From: Roseburia hominis
GTDB taxonomy: Bacteria; Bacillota; Clostridia; Lachnospirales; Lachnospiraceae
Length of the DNA stretch: 64,000 nt
Reading direction: 5' to 3'
NCBI RefSeq assembly: GCF_021531695.1
Contig: NZ_JADYUI010000001.1
Location: 124,001 to 188,000 of the forward strand
Below the pieces are notes generated by a model. It did no database searches, was not told the origin of the DNA, and saw nothing but the letters and a program-made list of their open reading frames with translations. Each line of letters begins with the position of its first letter. Positions within the stretch are counted from its first letter, which is position 1. Made by a program: the position numbers and the translations under genes. Shown one piece after another: positions 1 to 7,523 of this stretch.

Positions 1-88
1 CACAAAAATAGTCCTGAACCTCCTGAATCTGATTTCTGTCAATCATACTGTACTCTAAGGCTGTCCCATCCTTTGTATCGTATCTCAT
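1..88 (-). CDS. Start of an unrecognised protein (3' part outside the window)
   Basis: The first 29 codons of a minus-strand gene are visible, beginning at the ATG at 88-86 and running off the left edge. A strong GGGGGAG ribosome binding site lies five bases upstream, and the ATG overlaps the TGA stop of the methyltransferase gene (ATGA), so the two are probably translationally coupled. The visible peptide starts MRYDTKDGTALEY and contains a helix resembling the first helix of PocR-type sensory domains (IDRNQIQEVQDYF). That resemblance is too short to support a function. Confidence 0.6.
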   Translation of the reverse strand, partial: MRYDTKDGTALEYSMIDRNQIQEVQDYFC

Positions 89-1560
89 GCATTCTCCCCC
101 TTAAATCGTATCACAAACAAATAATATTCATCTTTCTCACGCATCAGATATTCTTTTAACAAATGAAACCTTTTATCCACACGCATCTGTCGTTTGATAA
201 ATCCTTTTTCATTAGAATATAAAACCATAACTCCATTTTCTTTTAAATGTTTTGCTGCTTTTTCAAAAAAATGTTCGTAGAAGGCACTTTGTTCTTCTTT
301 GGTTTTCTTTCCTTTTACCGGCATATTCGAAATGATTTCGTCAAACAGATATTCATGTGTAAAATCAAAAAAATCCCTGTTAACATACGCAATCTTTTTC
401 TCCGCTAATGCTGTGTTCTCTCGCGCTTTCTCAATCGCTTCTCCAAATATATCCGTACCATACATATCTCCTGCCGGAATAAACTTGTCCCTCTCAATCA
501 GCATCGTTCCGACGCCACAAAACGGATCTAATACCTGTGCACCCTCATGCAGATACGGTCTTGCTATCTCCATCATAAGTGCTGCCGTAGCCGGATGAAT
601 GGACGTCGCAATACTGTTCTTTCGATATGAAAAACGTCTCATCGGTATTGTATATAACTTCACACACGGAAAGAAATATCCATCCTTACTCTGCAAAAGC
701 CGAATCTCAACTTCATAATCAGAAGTCGAATTAATGAGTCTTCTGCCACTCTTTTCTTCCAATACCGCAGCAATTCGTTTTGCAAACACGGTACGCTTAT
801 CCAGTGGCTGACTGCTCCTTATCTCTAAGCGAAAATAAAAAGGTGCCGCACCTTCATGGCATTTCTCTAATTTTTCGAGCAGATTACTTTCGGCCAATTC
901 CTTTCCTATCGTACCCGGATTTCCTTCCAGCTTTTTACTGCAGTCTAATAAAAAAAGCAATTCTCGATAGGTCCGCAAATACAAATATGGTGTTAAATCT
1001 GCTGTCTCTATTACAACTCCCAATGGATGCATCTGCGTCTTTTCTCTTTTAAGCTGTTCGCATACAATCTCTCTGCATTCTTTTGATACCGTAAGCAGTA
1101 TAGAATTTTTCTCCTTATAACCTGTAAATTTGTGCTTCGTTCGTCCTTCATATTTTAAAAAGATTTTTTCCAGTTCTTTTATCTGTTCATTCACATGCTT
1201 TTTCTCTTCTTCTGTTGGAACAATCGCACACAAATTTTCATATCTTCTTTTAAAATCAGGCAAATATTTTTTACAGTCAAGCTTCCCCATCGCAATAAGA
1301 TACGAACTTTTTACAAAATTCTTTTCTTCGATTTCATAGGCGTGATAAAGGGAAAAAAGTGCTTCCTCACATTCGATATCTCCGAGCGCTAATGCCGCAT
1401 TTTTTCGTACTTTTGCATCGCTATCGGAAAGCAAATTTATAAAAACCTCCGGTTGTATCTCTACCTTTGGCGTTTCTTCTTTTAAACACTGTCGAAACAA
1501 AGACAGGTTCTTTCTCACATCTTTTTGCTGCTTGATTGCTTCATATACTGCTTCTATCAT
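85..1560 (-). CDS. HEAT-repeat / Trm11-Trm14-like RNA methyltransferase
   Basis: A 491-residue predicted S-adenosylmethionine-dependent RNA methyltransferase. Residues about 30-130 contain alpha-helical HEAT-like repeats (VRKNAALALGDI). The C-terminal half carries a Rossmann-type methyltransferase with the Trm11/Trm14 signature: HPATAALMMEIARP near 325, the SAM-binding loop VLDPFCGVGTML near 345, and SNMPVKGK near 411 in place of the usual N-P-P-Y motif. By family, such enzymes methylate the exocyclic amine of guanosine in tRNA or rRNA, with a THUMP-like middle region presenting the RNA. The HEAT-repeat N-terminus is an unusual addition and may hold a protein or RNA partner. The substrate is unknown. 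The gene starts at ATG 1560 and is coupled to the next gene by ATGA. Confidence 0.8.
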   Translation of the reverse strand: MIEAVYEAIKQQKDVRKNLSLFRQCLKEETPKVEIQPEVFINLLSDSDAKVRKNAALALGDIECEEALFSLYHAYEIEEKNFVKSSYLIAMGKLDCKKYLPDFKRRYENLCAIVPTEEEKKHVNEQIKELEKIFLKYEGRTKHKFTGYKEKNSILLTVSKECREIVCEQLKREKTQMHPLGVVIETADLTPYLYLRTYRELLFLLDCSKKLEGNPGTIGKELAESNLLEKLEKCHEGAAPFYFRLEIRSSQPLDKRTVFAKRIAAVLEEKSGRRLINSTSDYEVEIRLLQSKDGYFFPCVKLYTIPMRRFSYRKNSIATSIHPATAALMMEIARPYLHEGAQVLDPFCGVGTMLIERDKFIPAGDMYGTDIFGEAIEKARENTALAEKKIAYVNRDFFDFTHEYLFDEIISNMPVKGKKTKEEQSAFYEHFFEKAAKHLKENGVMVLYSNEKGFIKRQMRVDKRFHLLKEYLMREKDEYYLFVIRFKGENA

Positions 1561-1632
1561 AAATAATCCTTCTTCAACTCAATACCTGTATTTCCTTTAT
1601 TTTACTTGATTTTTGCCTATTTCGCAAGTATT

Positions 1633-2157
1633 TCATCGCTCACTTCCCATTCTCGCAGCAATCCCCTTGTCAAATGGATGTTTTATCTTTTGCAATTTTG
1701 TATAATAATCTGCATATTCCGTCAATTTTTCGGATGGATTTCTCCCAGTCAGCACTACTTCCAAGGTTTCTTTTCGATTTTTAAGAAATTCCAAAAGCTT
1801 TTCTTCCGGCAAAATTCCACTGTTACAGGCATCAATGACCTCATCTAATACCAGCAATTCAAAATCTTCTTCCGCTACCTTTTTTACAATTTCATCAAAA
1901 TACTTACGGTATGCCTCCCCTGCTTCCTTCTTCTCATCCGTTGTCATACAAAATGTAAATCCAAATTTTTGTTTCAAAGAAAAGACCGTAATCCCATCTA
2001 CTTGTTCCAGTACTGAAATCTCTCCGGAAGAACCATCTTTTAAAAATTGTGTAAATAACACCTTTTTCCCATGACCGGCAAAACGTATGCTAAGCCCTAC
2101 TGCTGCTGTTGTTTTTCCCTTTCCGTCCCCTTCATATAAATGTACAAGTCCTTTCAT
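1633..2157 (-). CDS. cobO: Cob(I)alamin adenosyltransferase, CobO/BtuR type
   Basis: A 174-residue cytoplasmic enzyme that transfers the adenosyl group of ATP to cob(I)alamin to make adenosylcobalamin. The family P-loop GDGKGKTT is at residues 10-17, followed by the RFAGHGKKVLFTQF strand and the Walker-B-like LLVLDEVIDA around residue 103. Length and ending match CobO/BtuR rather than the unrelated PduO or EutT types. The start overlaps the preceding stop (ATGA) with an AAGGAGG ribosome binding site inside the upstream gene, so it is the third gene of the HTH / DivIC-like / cobO operon. No other cobalamin gene is visible, so it may serve salvage rather than synthesis. Confidence 0.88.
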   Translation of the reverse strand: MKGLVHLYEGDGKGKTTAAVGLSIRFAGHGKKVLFTQFLKDGSSGEISVLEQVDGITVFSLKQKFGFTFCMTTDEKKEAGEAYRKYFDEIVKKVAEEDFELLVLDEVIDACNSGILPEEKLLEFLKNRKETLEVVLTGRNPSEKLTEYADYYTKLQKIKHPFDKGIAARMGSER

Positions 2158-2594
2158 TTTTCCTCCTTACCTGGTATTTCCTCCGTCTGAATCATATAAT
2201 CATCTTTTGGTATTTCATAGTAAATAACATTCTTTTCTGAAGGATAACACATTCCGAGTTTTAACGCCTCCTGTTCAATCCACTCATAATCTGTCATATT
2301 CATCAGCCGCTTTTTCGTATCCTCATTTTCATTTATAACAGAATTTAACTCTGTTTGCAGATAAGCCACTCTCTCTGACTGGTTACGCACTTTTGTTTCC
2401 ATCTGTAGTAACACCATACACATCAGAATTAAAATAAAAAGTATACAAACAAAACCACAGGTCTTATACTTCTTCATCCGTAGTTCTTTTCTCTTTTGGA
2501 TTCTATTATATTTTCTAAGATTTTCTTCCTGTATCTTCTCGTAATAATAATCGATACATCGTTCTGCAACCATGTGTGCCAAATCATTCTGCAT
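2154..2594 (-). CDS. FtsL/DivIC-like membrane protein
   Basis: A 146-residue bitopic membrane protein. A basic cytoplasmic N-terminus (residues 1-45) precedes one membrane span (about 47-66, CGFVCILFILILMCMVLLQ). A short extracellular coiled coil with leucine spacing follows (about 70-105), then the motif LGMCYPSEKNVIYYE. This architecture and the LGM-x-x-P-x-x-x-x-V-I-Y-Y ending are typical of clostridial septum-formation (DivIC/FtsL-type) proteins, which bridge FtsQ and the FtsW/FtsI synthase. It overlaps the HTH gene by 11 bases and the cobO start by 4, so the three are co-translated. Family membership is inferred from topology and motif. Confidence 0.6.
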   Translation of the reverse strand: MQNDLAHMVAERCIDYYYEKIQEENLRKYNRIQKRKELRMKKYKTCGFVCILFILILMCMVLLQMETKVRNQSERVAYLQTELNSVINENEDTKKRLMNMTDYEWIEQEALKLGMCYPSEKNVIYYEIPKDDYMIQTEEIPGKEEK

Positions 2595-3048
2595 TTGCTT
2601 TCAGTTCCTTTTTTATCCTGTCTGTCATTTTATGGACAATTTTCGGTTCCCCCACTGTCACAACCCGAAGCATACCGGATTCATCATCATATTCCCATGC
2701 AAATCTGACTTCATCCTGCTTCTTTCGTATCTCCTGTTCTATTTTGCCAAGCAATGTATCCCAGGCTTCTCTTTGAACTTCAGGAATATCCAAAACAGAA
2801 CATTCCGATACTGCTTCCTTCTTTTCCCTCAAAAACACTTCTAACAAATTATTCTCCGCTTTTGTAAGCTTCTGTCCGAAATCCACATCCTGAAACAAGG
2901 CATTAATATCATCTTCGGTAAAACGCCACTGCACGCCAATCTTTTTTCCATGCATCGTGCCGTCTTTTAAGTAATTGCGAATTGTACGATCTGTAAGTCC
3001 CGTCATCTTCGCAACTTCTGCAACGGTATACCATTTTTGTTCCAACAT
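2584..3048 (-). CDS. Excisionase-type helix-turn-helix protein
   Basis: A 154-residue protein with an N-terminal MerR/excisionase-type DNA-binding domain (residues 4-52: YTVAEVAKMTGLTDRTIRNY, then a wing with KKIGVQWRFTEDDI). The remaining hundred residues are charged and helical and not recognised. The ATG at 3048 follows an AAAGGAGG ribosome binding site. It is the first gene of an operon with the DivIC-like gene and cobO, behind a near-consensus promoter. Xis-type domains occur in phage excisionases, but no integrase or attachment site is near, so a chromosomal regulator is more likely. Confidence 0.72.
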   Translation of the reverse strand: MLEQKWYTVAEVAKMTGLTDRTIRNYLKDGTMHGKKIGVQWRFTEDDINALFQDVDFGQKLTKAENNLLEVFLREKKEAVSECSVLDIPEVQREAWDTLLGKIEQEIRKKQDEVRFAWEYDDESGMLRVVTVGEPKIVHKMTDRIKKELKANAE

Positions 3049-3080
3049 GCAAATTTCCTCCTTTCTGCCACTATTCTTTC

Positions 3081-3109
3081 ATTATATTTCATTTATTTTC
3101 TTATGTAAA
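3081..3109 (-). promoter_or_regulatory. Vegetative promoter of the HTH operon
   Basis: On the minus strand, TTTACA (3109-3104) and TATAAT (3086-3081) are separated by exactly 17 bases, about 30 bases ahead of the ribosome binding site. This is a near-consensus housekeeping promoter. The stretch 3110-3330 is very T-rich on the plus strand and shows nothing else. Confidence 0.75.
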
Positions 3110-3330
3110 CATTCATTTTACTATTTTTGCATGTTACTTCTTTTATATAGATATATTTACATTTATTTTCTATGGTTTTCTCTTTTTTATTATCTTTTTC
3201 TACTTTTTTATATATTTTTCATGTTTCTATTCTCTATTTCACTTTTATTCTTTCTTGTTCTTTTTCTTTCTTCTTTTTTCCTTTCTTTTCATATTGATTT
3301 ACATAATTCATTTTTAGCACCCGAATCCTA

Positions 3331-3411
3331 TACAACAAAAAAATTCTGTATCTCTATCTCCTGACATTGTTTATGTCCAAAGATAAAAATACAGAATTTA
3401 TATTCGTTGTA
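3331..3411. repeat. AT-rich inverted repeat, about 81 bp
   Basis: The left arm (3331-3358, tacaacaaaaaaattctgta onward) and right arm (3380-3411, ending cagaatttatattcgttgta) are imperfect reverse complements. The centre holds a small palindrome, gacat-tgttt-atgtc. The ends are TACAAC/GTTGTA. It abuts the next palindrome at 3412 without spacing. It could be a miniature mobile element or a 3'-end RNA hairpin. No protein-coding capacity is seen. Confidence 0.5.
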
Positions 3412-3576
3412 CTAGTGTAGCGTTTCTCAAATAATCAGACCAAATACGCAGTATGAATTCTCCATATGCAAGGCGGAGGAATGAGGCGTAGCGGTGGCTA
3501 CGTCGATTAAGGACAACACAGCAGATGAAAATTCAGACAAGTATATGGTCTGGTTCATTTGAGAACGCGACACTAG
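3412..3576. repeat. 165-bp palindromic element with terminal CTAGTGT/ACACTAG
   Basis: The 36-bp ends (3412-3447 and 3541-3576) are imperfect inverted repeats beginning CTAGTGT and ending ACACTAG. Complementarity continues inward to a perfect apical hairpin, cgtagc-ggtg-gctacg (3487-3502), at the exact centre. Transcribed, it would form one long hairpin. The outermost bases provide the TAG stop of the aminopeptidase gene (3573-3575). The same apical stem-loop is seen at 18049-18062. It may be a miniature inverted-repeat element co-opted as a 3'-end structure. No transposase is present. Confidence 0.65.
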
Positions 3577-5363
3577 ATTCTTCTGGTTTCATGACGAAGC
3601 CATTCGGTTTCTTCCTCGTCAAGATACGGACTTATTTTTTCAAATACTTCTGCATGATACCGATTTAAGCGGTCCCTCTCCTTTTCTGTCATAAGAGACG
3701 GTTCTACCGCATCCAAGTCAAACGGTACAAATGTAAGCGGCTTAAACTGTAAAAATTCACCGTATTCATTTTCCATATATTTTTCACACACAATTAAGTT
3801 TTCCAGACGGATTCCGTACTTTCCTTCCAGGTAAAGCCCTGGTTCATCCGAAGTAATCATACCTTCTTCAAATGCTGCGCTCTCATTGCGCTCCGGCACT
3901 TGCTTATAACGGAAACCATTTGGTGCTTCATGAACATTCAGATAATAACCAACCCCATGTCCGGTTCCGTGATTATAGTCCATTCCCATTTCCCAAAGCG
4001 GTTCTCTTGCAAGATAATCAAAATTGATTCCCGTACAACCTTTTTTGCATTTGGCAGAAAGCAGATTCAAATTTCCTTTTAACACTGCCGTAAAGTATTT
4101 TTTCATTTCCGGTGTGATATTTCCAAGTGCAACGGTTCTTGTAATATCTGTGGTTCCTTCCAAATACTGTCCTCCGGTATCCAAAAGCAAAAAACTGTCT
4201 GCCTGAATCTTTGCATTGCTTTCTTCTGTTGCAGAATAATGCACAATTGCGCCATGTTCAGCGTATGCTGCAATCGGATCAAAACTCTGCCCTCTATAGT
4301 TTTCTCCCATCTGTCTGTATTCTTCAAGTTTTTCTGCAACAGATATTTCTGTCATTTCAATTTTACCCACATTGGTTTTTAACCAATGCAGAAATTTACA
4401 CATAGCAACCCCATCTTTGATATGTGCCTTCTTTTCATTTTCCACTTCCACCGGATTTTTTACTGCTTTCATAAGCACGGTCGGACATGGCAGATCAAGA
4501 AGTTTGATTTCATCCGGAAGATTATTTAAAATAGAGAAGTTTACTTTTGACAAATCCAGCATAACTTTATTTTTCAAATTAAGCTTCTTCAAGTCTTCAT
4601 AAATGGCATTGTACGGATAAAAAGAAACTCCTGCCTTTTCAAGTTCTTCTTTTTCTTCGATTCCAAGAACGCTTTCATTCAAGTACAGGCGGATTTCCTT
4701 CTTGCCAAGCAAAAGATAGGATAATACAACCGGATTATAGGCAACATCATTTCCCCTGATATTAAGAAGCCATGCAATATCATCTAAAGAAGTCAGTACA
4801 AACGTATCCGCTCCTTTTTCTTCCATCACCGCACGCACTCTTTTAATCTTACTTTCTCTGGATTCTCCGGCGTACTTTTCTGCTAAAAGTGTTACCGGCT
4901 CTTTCGATAATGCAGGACGATCTTCCCATATTTCATCCACCAGATCAATTTCCGACACAACCTTTGCACCTTTGTCTGACAGATCTTCCTTTAAAGAAAG
5001 TGCTTCTCTTGCATTAACCGTTCGTCCATCAAACCCAAGGGTCTGATCTTTTTCCAGCTTATTTATCAAAAATTCATGTACCGTAGGCACACCCGGATTT
5101 CCTATCTTAAACAAATCAATCCCTGTATTCTCTAACTGTTTTTCTGCCTGCAAAAAATATCTTCCGTCCGTCCAGAGTCCCGCCATATCCTGTGTCACTA
5201 CTAAAGTCCCTGCCGAACCGGTAAAACCGGACATAAAGGCTCTGCATTTAAAATGACTTCCAACATATTCGGAACCATGAAAGTCATCCGTCACAATCAT
5301 ATAGGCATCCATTTTATTTTTTTTCATCAATTCTCTTAATTTTGCAAGACGTTCTGTCACCAT
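3573..5363 (-). CDS. pepP: Xaa-Pro aminopeptidase, M24B family
   Basis: A 596-residue cytoplasmic metallopeptidase that removes N-terminal residues preceding proline. Two creatinase-like N-terminal domains (about 1-130 and 160-300) precede the pita-bread catalytic domain (about 310-540). Candidate metal ligands are the Asp residues in LLLDTGGQY and GTTDITRT, the His in NHGTGHGVGYYL, and the Glu residues in TSDEPGLYLE and GIRLENLI. The three-domain length is that of the larger eukaryotic-type aminopeptidase P. It lies 27 bases after ansA and ends the peptide-use gene run. Its TAG stop is formed by the terminal bases of the adjacent palindromic element. Confidence 0.9.
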   Translation of the reverse strand: MVTERLAKLRELMKKNKMDAYMIVTDDFHGSEYVGSHFKCRAFMSGFTGSAGTLVVTQDMAGLWTDGRYFLQAEKQLENTGIDLFKIGNPGVPTVHEFLINKLEKDQTLGFDGRTVNAREALSLKEDLSDKGAKVVSEIDLVDEIWEDRPALSKEPVTLLAEKYAGESRESKIKRVRAVMEEKGADTFVLTSLDDIAWLLNIRGNDVAYNPVVLSYLLLGKKEIRLYLNESVLGIEEKEELEKAGVSFYPYNAIYEDLKKLNLKNKVMLDLSKVNFSILNNLPDEIKLLDLPCPTVLMKAVKNPVEVENEKKAHIKDGVAMCKFLHWLKTNVGKIEMTEISVAEKLEEYRQMGENYRGQSFDPIAAYAEHGAIVHYSATEESNAKIQADSFLLLDTGGQYLEGTTDITRTVALGNITPEMKKYFTAVLKGNLNLLSAKCKKGCTGINFDYLAREPLWEMGMDYNHGTGHGVGYYLNVHEAPNGFRYKQVPERNESAAFEEGMITSDEPGLYLEGKYGIRLENLIVCEKYMENEYGEFLQFKPLTFVPFDLDAVEPSLMTEKERDRLNRYHAEVFEKISPYLDEEETEWLRHETRRI

Positions 5364-5390
5364 AAAAATTCCCCTTTTCCGACATAGTAT

Positions 5391-6383
5391 TTAGCGTTCA
5401 ATGTCATAGTTAATTTTTTTATAAAAAAGCTTTCGCACATCTTCGTGGGTATAGCTGTTTGCTAAAATCCACATGAGTTTTGTAACGATTGCCTCAATTG
5501 TCATATCATATGCTTCTAAAATTCTTGCATTTTGTTTAAAAGTCCGTCCAACTTCATAAATATCAAGATTGCTTCCTTCCATCGGAACCTGTGTTGTAAT
5601 GACAATCTCCATTCCGGCATCAAGTAATTCCTCAATCTTTTCCTTAAACTTCATTTCTTCACAGTTTGGAATTCCACCTACTCCAAACCCCTCTATTATA
5701 ACCGCATCATAACGGTTTTTCAAATAATCTAAAATATCTGCTGTCATACCAGGTATCAACTGTAACACAAACACACTGTCATTTAAATCATCATAAAATT
5801 TTACCGGCTGATTCGTGGTATCCTCAATATAATGAAACACTTTGTTATCCCGAATCACTGCTTTGTGTGGAAAATTCACACTCGTAAACGCATTAAAACT
5901 CTTACTCCTGATTTTTCTGCCTCTGGTACCTGCAATAACCTCTCCATCAAACACAAAGTTTACATTTGTCGAAGCATCGGACGTCGCATATAAAATACTT
6001 TGTATGATATTACTTTTTGCATCTGTAATGTCTTCATCAATCGGTTTTTGTGCTCCGGTAAGAACAATCGGCTTACGACTGTTTTGAATCAGATAGGAAA
6101 GTGCCGCCGCCGTATATGCCATGGTATCCGTTCCATGTAAAATCACGAATCCATCATATTTTTCATAATTTTCTTTGATCACCGAAACGATTTGAAGCCA
6201 GTTTTTAGGCTGCATATTGGTACTGTCAAGATTCATAAGCTGGATGGCATGCAACTCGCACATACTATGGATTTTCGGTACATAATTCAAAAATTCTTCC
6301 ATCGCAATCTGTGGAACCAGACCATTCGTTGTGGAACGGCATGCAATGGTTCCTCCGGTGGCAATTACCAAAATCTGTTTCAT
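5391..6383 (-). CDS. ansA: L-asparaginase, type I (cytoplasmic)
   Basis: A 330-residue amidohydrolase that hydrolyses L-asparagine to aspartate and ammonia. The first catalytic threonine lies in VIATGGTIA near the N-terminus and the second in ILHGTDTMAYTA, followed by VLTGAQKP, all typical of the family. There is no signal peptide, which fits the cytosolic type. The start chosen is ATG 6383, preceded by AAAGGAAGCATT. A longer reading from 6446 would overlap the end of the upstream peptidase and lacks a ribosome binding site. It sits between two peptidases, so its substrate is probably asparagine released from imported peptides. Confidence 0.9.
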   Translation of the reverse strand: MKQILVIATGGTIACRSTTNGLVPQIAMEEFLNYVPKIHSMCELHAIQLMNLDSTNMQPKNWLQIVSVIKENYEKYDGFVILHGTDTMAYTAAALSYLIQNSRKPIVLTGAQKPIDEDITDAKSNIIQSILYATSDASTNVNFVFDGEVIAGTRGRKIRSKSFNAFTSVNFPHKAVIRDNKVFHYIEDTTNQPVKFYDDLNDSVFVLQLIPGMTADILDYLKNRYDAVIIEGFGVGGIPNCEEMKFKEKIEELLDAGMEIVITTQVPMEGSNLDIYEVGRTFKQNARILEAYDMTIEAIVTKLMWILANSYTHEDVRKLFYKKINYDIER

Positions 6384-6403
6384 AATGCTTCCTTTCTTTT
6401 CCT

Positions 6404-7438
6404 TCAATTGTGCAAGTATTCCGTCAATAGTCGGAAAGTATTCCATACACCATCTTTATGTGATCTTTCATATCCATGAGAGGCATACACACCGGAACCA
6501 ATCAGTCCATGTTTTACATCATGTCCGGAAACCAGTGCCACATCAGCATCTGATCCATAATAAGGATAAACATCAACCGCAAAATCAAGATTTGCATTTT
6601 TCGCTGCTGCAATCAGATTTGAAACAACATCATAATCATAAGGTCCACGACTATCCTTTGCGCAAATAGAAACCTGATGCTCACTGCAGGTGAGACCTTC
6701 TCCCACACAGCCCATATCTACCGAAAGAACTTCCGTGACTTCATCCGGAATGGAAGCTGCTCCACCATGACCAACTTCTTCATAAACCGTAATGTGCTGA
6801 TATACTTTTCTCGGTAAATTGATTTTTTCTTCCTTTACATATTTTGCAAATCCAAGTAATATACCAACGCTTAATTTGTCATCCAAAAATCTGCTCTTAA
6901 TATATCCACTCTCAGTAATTCTTGTACGAGGATCGAAACATACCACATCTCCTGTCATGATGCCAAGTTTTAATGTGTCCTCTTTTGAGAAAACTTTTTC
7001 ATCCAAAACGACTTCCATGCTATCAAAAGTTCTTTCCGTCTTATTGAATTCCCCATTTACATGAATCGAAGCATTCTTTAACTGAAATGTTCCACTGTAA
7101 GTTTTTCCTTCTCTGGTATAAATCATACAGTTTTCTGTCTCTGCATTATTGGGATTCATCCCACCAAGCGGTGAAAGTTTTAAGGAACCATTTGCATTAA
7201 TATCGCACACCATCGCACCAAGTGTATCCATATGTGCTTCCATAAAAAGAGCATTCCCTTCCCCACCGATTTCACAGATGACACCGCCTTTTACAGTTTG
7301 TGTTGGCTTATAGCCGAATTTTTCATATTCCTGCATCACATAAGAAGCTGCCTTTTTCGTAAAACCGCTTGGGCTGTCAATTGACAAAATCTTTGTTGTT
7401 TCCTCTAAAATATAAGTAAGATATTTTTCCTTATCCAT
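6404..7438 (-). CDS. M42-family aminopeptidase
   Basis: A 344-residue metallo-aminopeptidase of the glutamyl/cellulase-M (FrvX-like) family. Candidate metal-site residues are His in FMEAHMDTLG, Asp in RFLDDKLSVG, the Glu pair in YEEVGHGG, Asp in LSVDMGCVG and His in YASHGYERSH. Members form large tetrahedral assemblies that trim short peptides. The start is ATG 7438, preceded by GCAGGAGG; a longer frame to 7465 has no ribosome binding site. It lies just downstream of a hairpin that follows oppA, so read-through from the opp operon could express it. The order OppA, M42, asparaginase, aminopeptidase P suggests peptide catabolism. Confidence 0.88.
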   Translation of the reverse strand: MDKEKYLTYILEETTKILSIDSPSGFTKKAASYVMQEYEKFGYKPTQTVKGGVICEIGGEGNALFMEAHMDTLGAMVCDINANGSLKLSPLGGMNPNNAETENCMIYTREGKTYSGTFQLKNASIHVNGEFNKTERTFDSMEVVLDEKVFSKEDTLKLGIMTGDVVCFDPRTRITESGYIKSRFLDDKLSVGILLGFAKYVKEEKINLPRKVYQHITVYEEVGHGGAASIPDEVTEVLSVDMGCVGEGLTCSEHQVSICAKDSRGPYDYDVVSNLIAAAKNANLDFAVDVYPYYGSDADVALVSGHDVKHGLIGSGVYASHGYERSHKDGVWNTFRLLTEYLHN

Positions 7439-7463
7439 AAAAACCTCCTGCTTTATATGTGGC

Positions 7464-7499
7464 AAAAGACCGCCCCGCGAAATTCGCGGATGCGGTCTC
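7464..7499 (-). terminator. GC-rich hairpin after oppA
   Basis: On the minus strand, AGACCGCATCCGCG and CGCGGGGCGGTCT form a strong stem over an AATTT loop, followed by only four T residues. It looks like a partial intrinsic terminator between oppA and the M42 peptidase gene. It would lower, not abolish, downstream expression. Confidence 0.65.
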
Positions 7500-7523
7500 T
7501 CCTCTCACTGCTATCAATTTGGA

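Noticed and set aside
2584-3048. Phage excisionase marking a prophage
   Set aside because: There is no integrase, attachment site or phage structural gene; the gene is in an operon with a division-like protein and cobO.
3110-3330. Plus-strand 129-residue reading frame in the T-rich stretch near 2975-3364
   Set aside because: The composition is almost wholly Phe, Leu, Ser and Tyr from a T-rich run, with no ribosome binding site, and it overlaps the HTH gene and promoter.
5391-6446. Longer asparaginase start at 6446
   Set aside because: It would add 21 residues not seen in the family and overlap the M42 gene; ATG 6383 has a good ribosome binding site.
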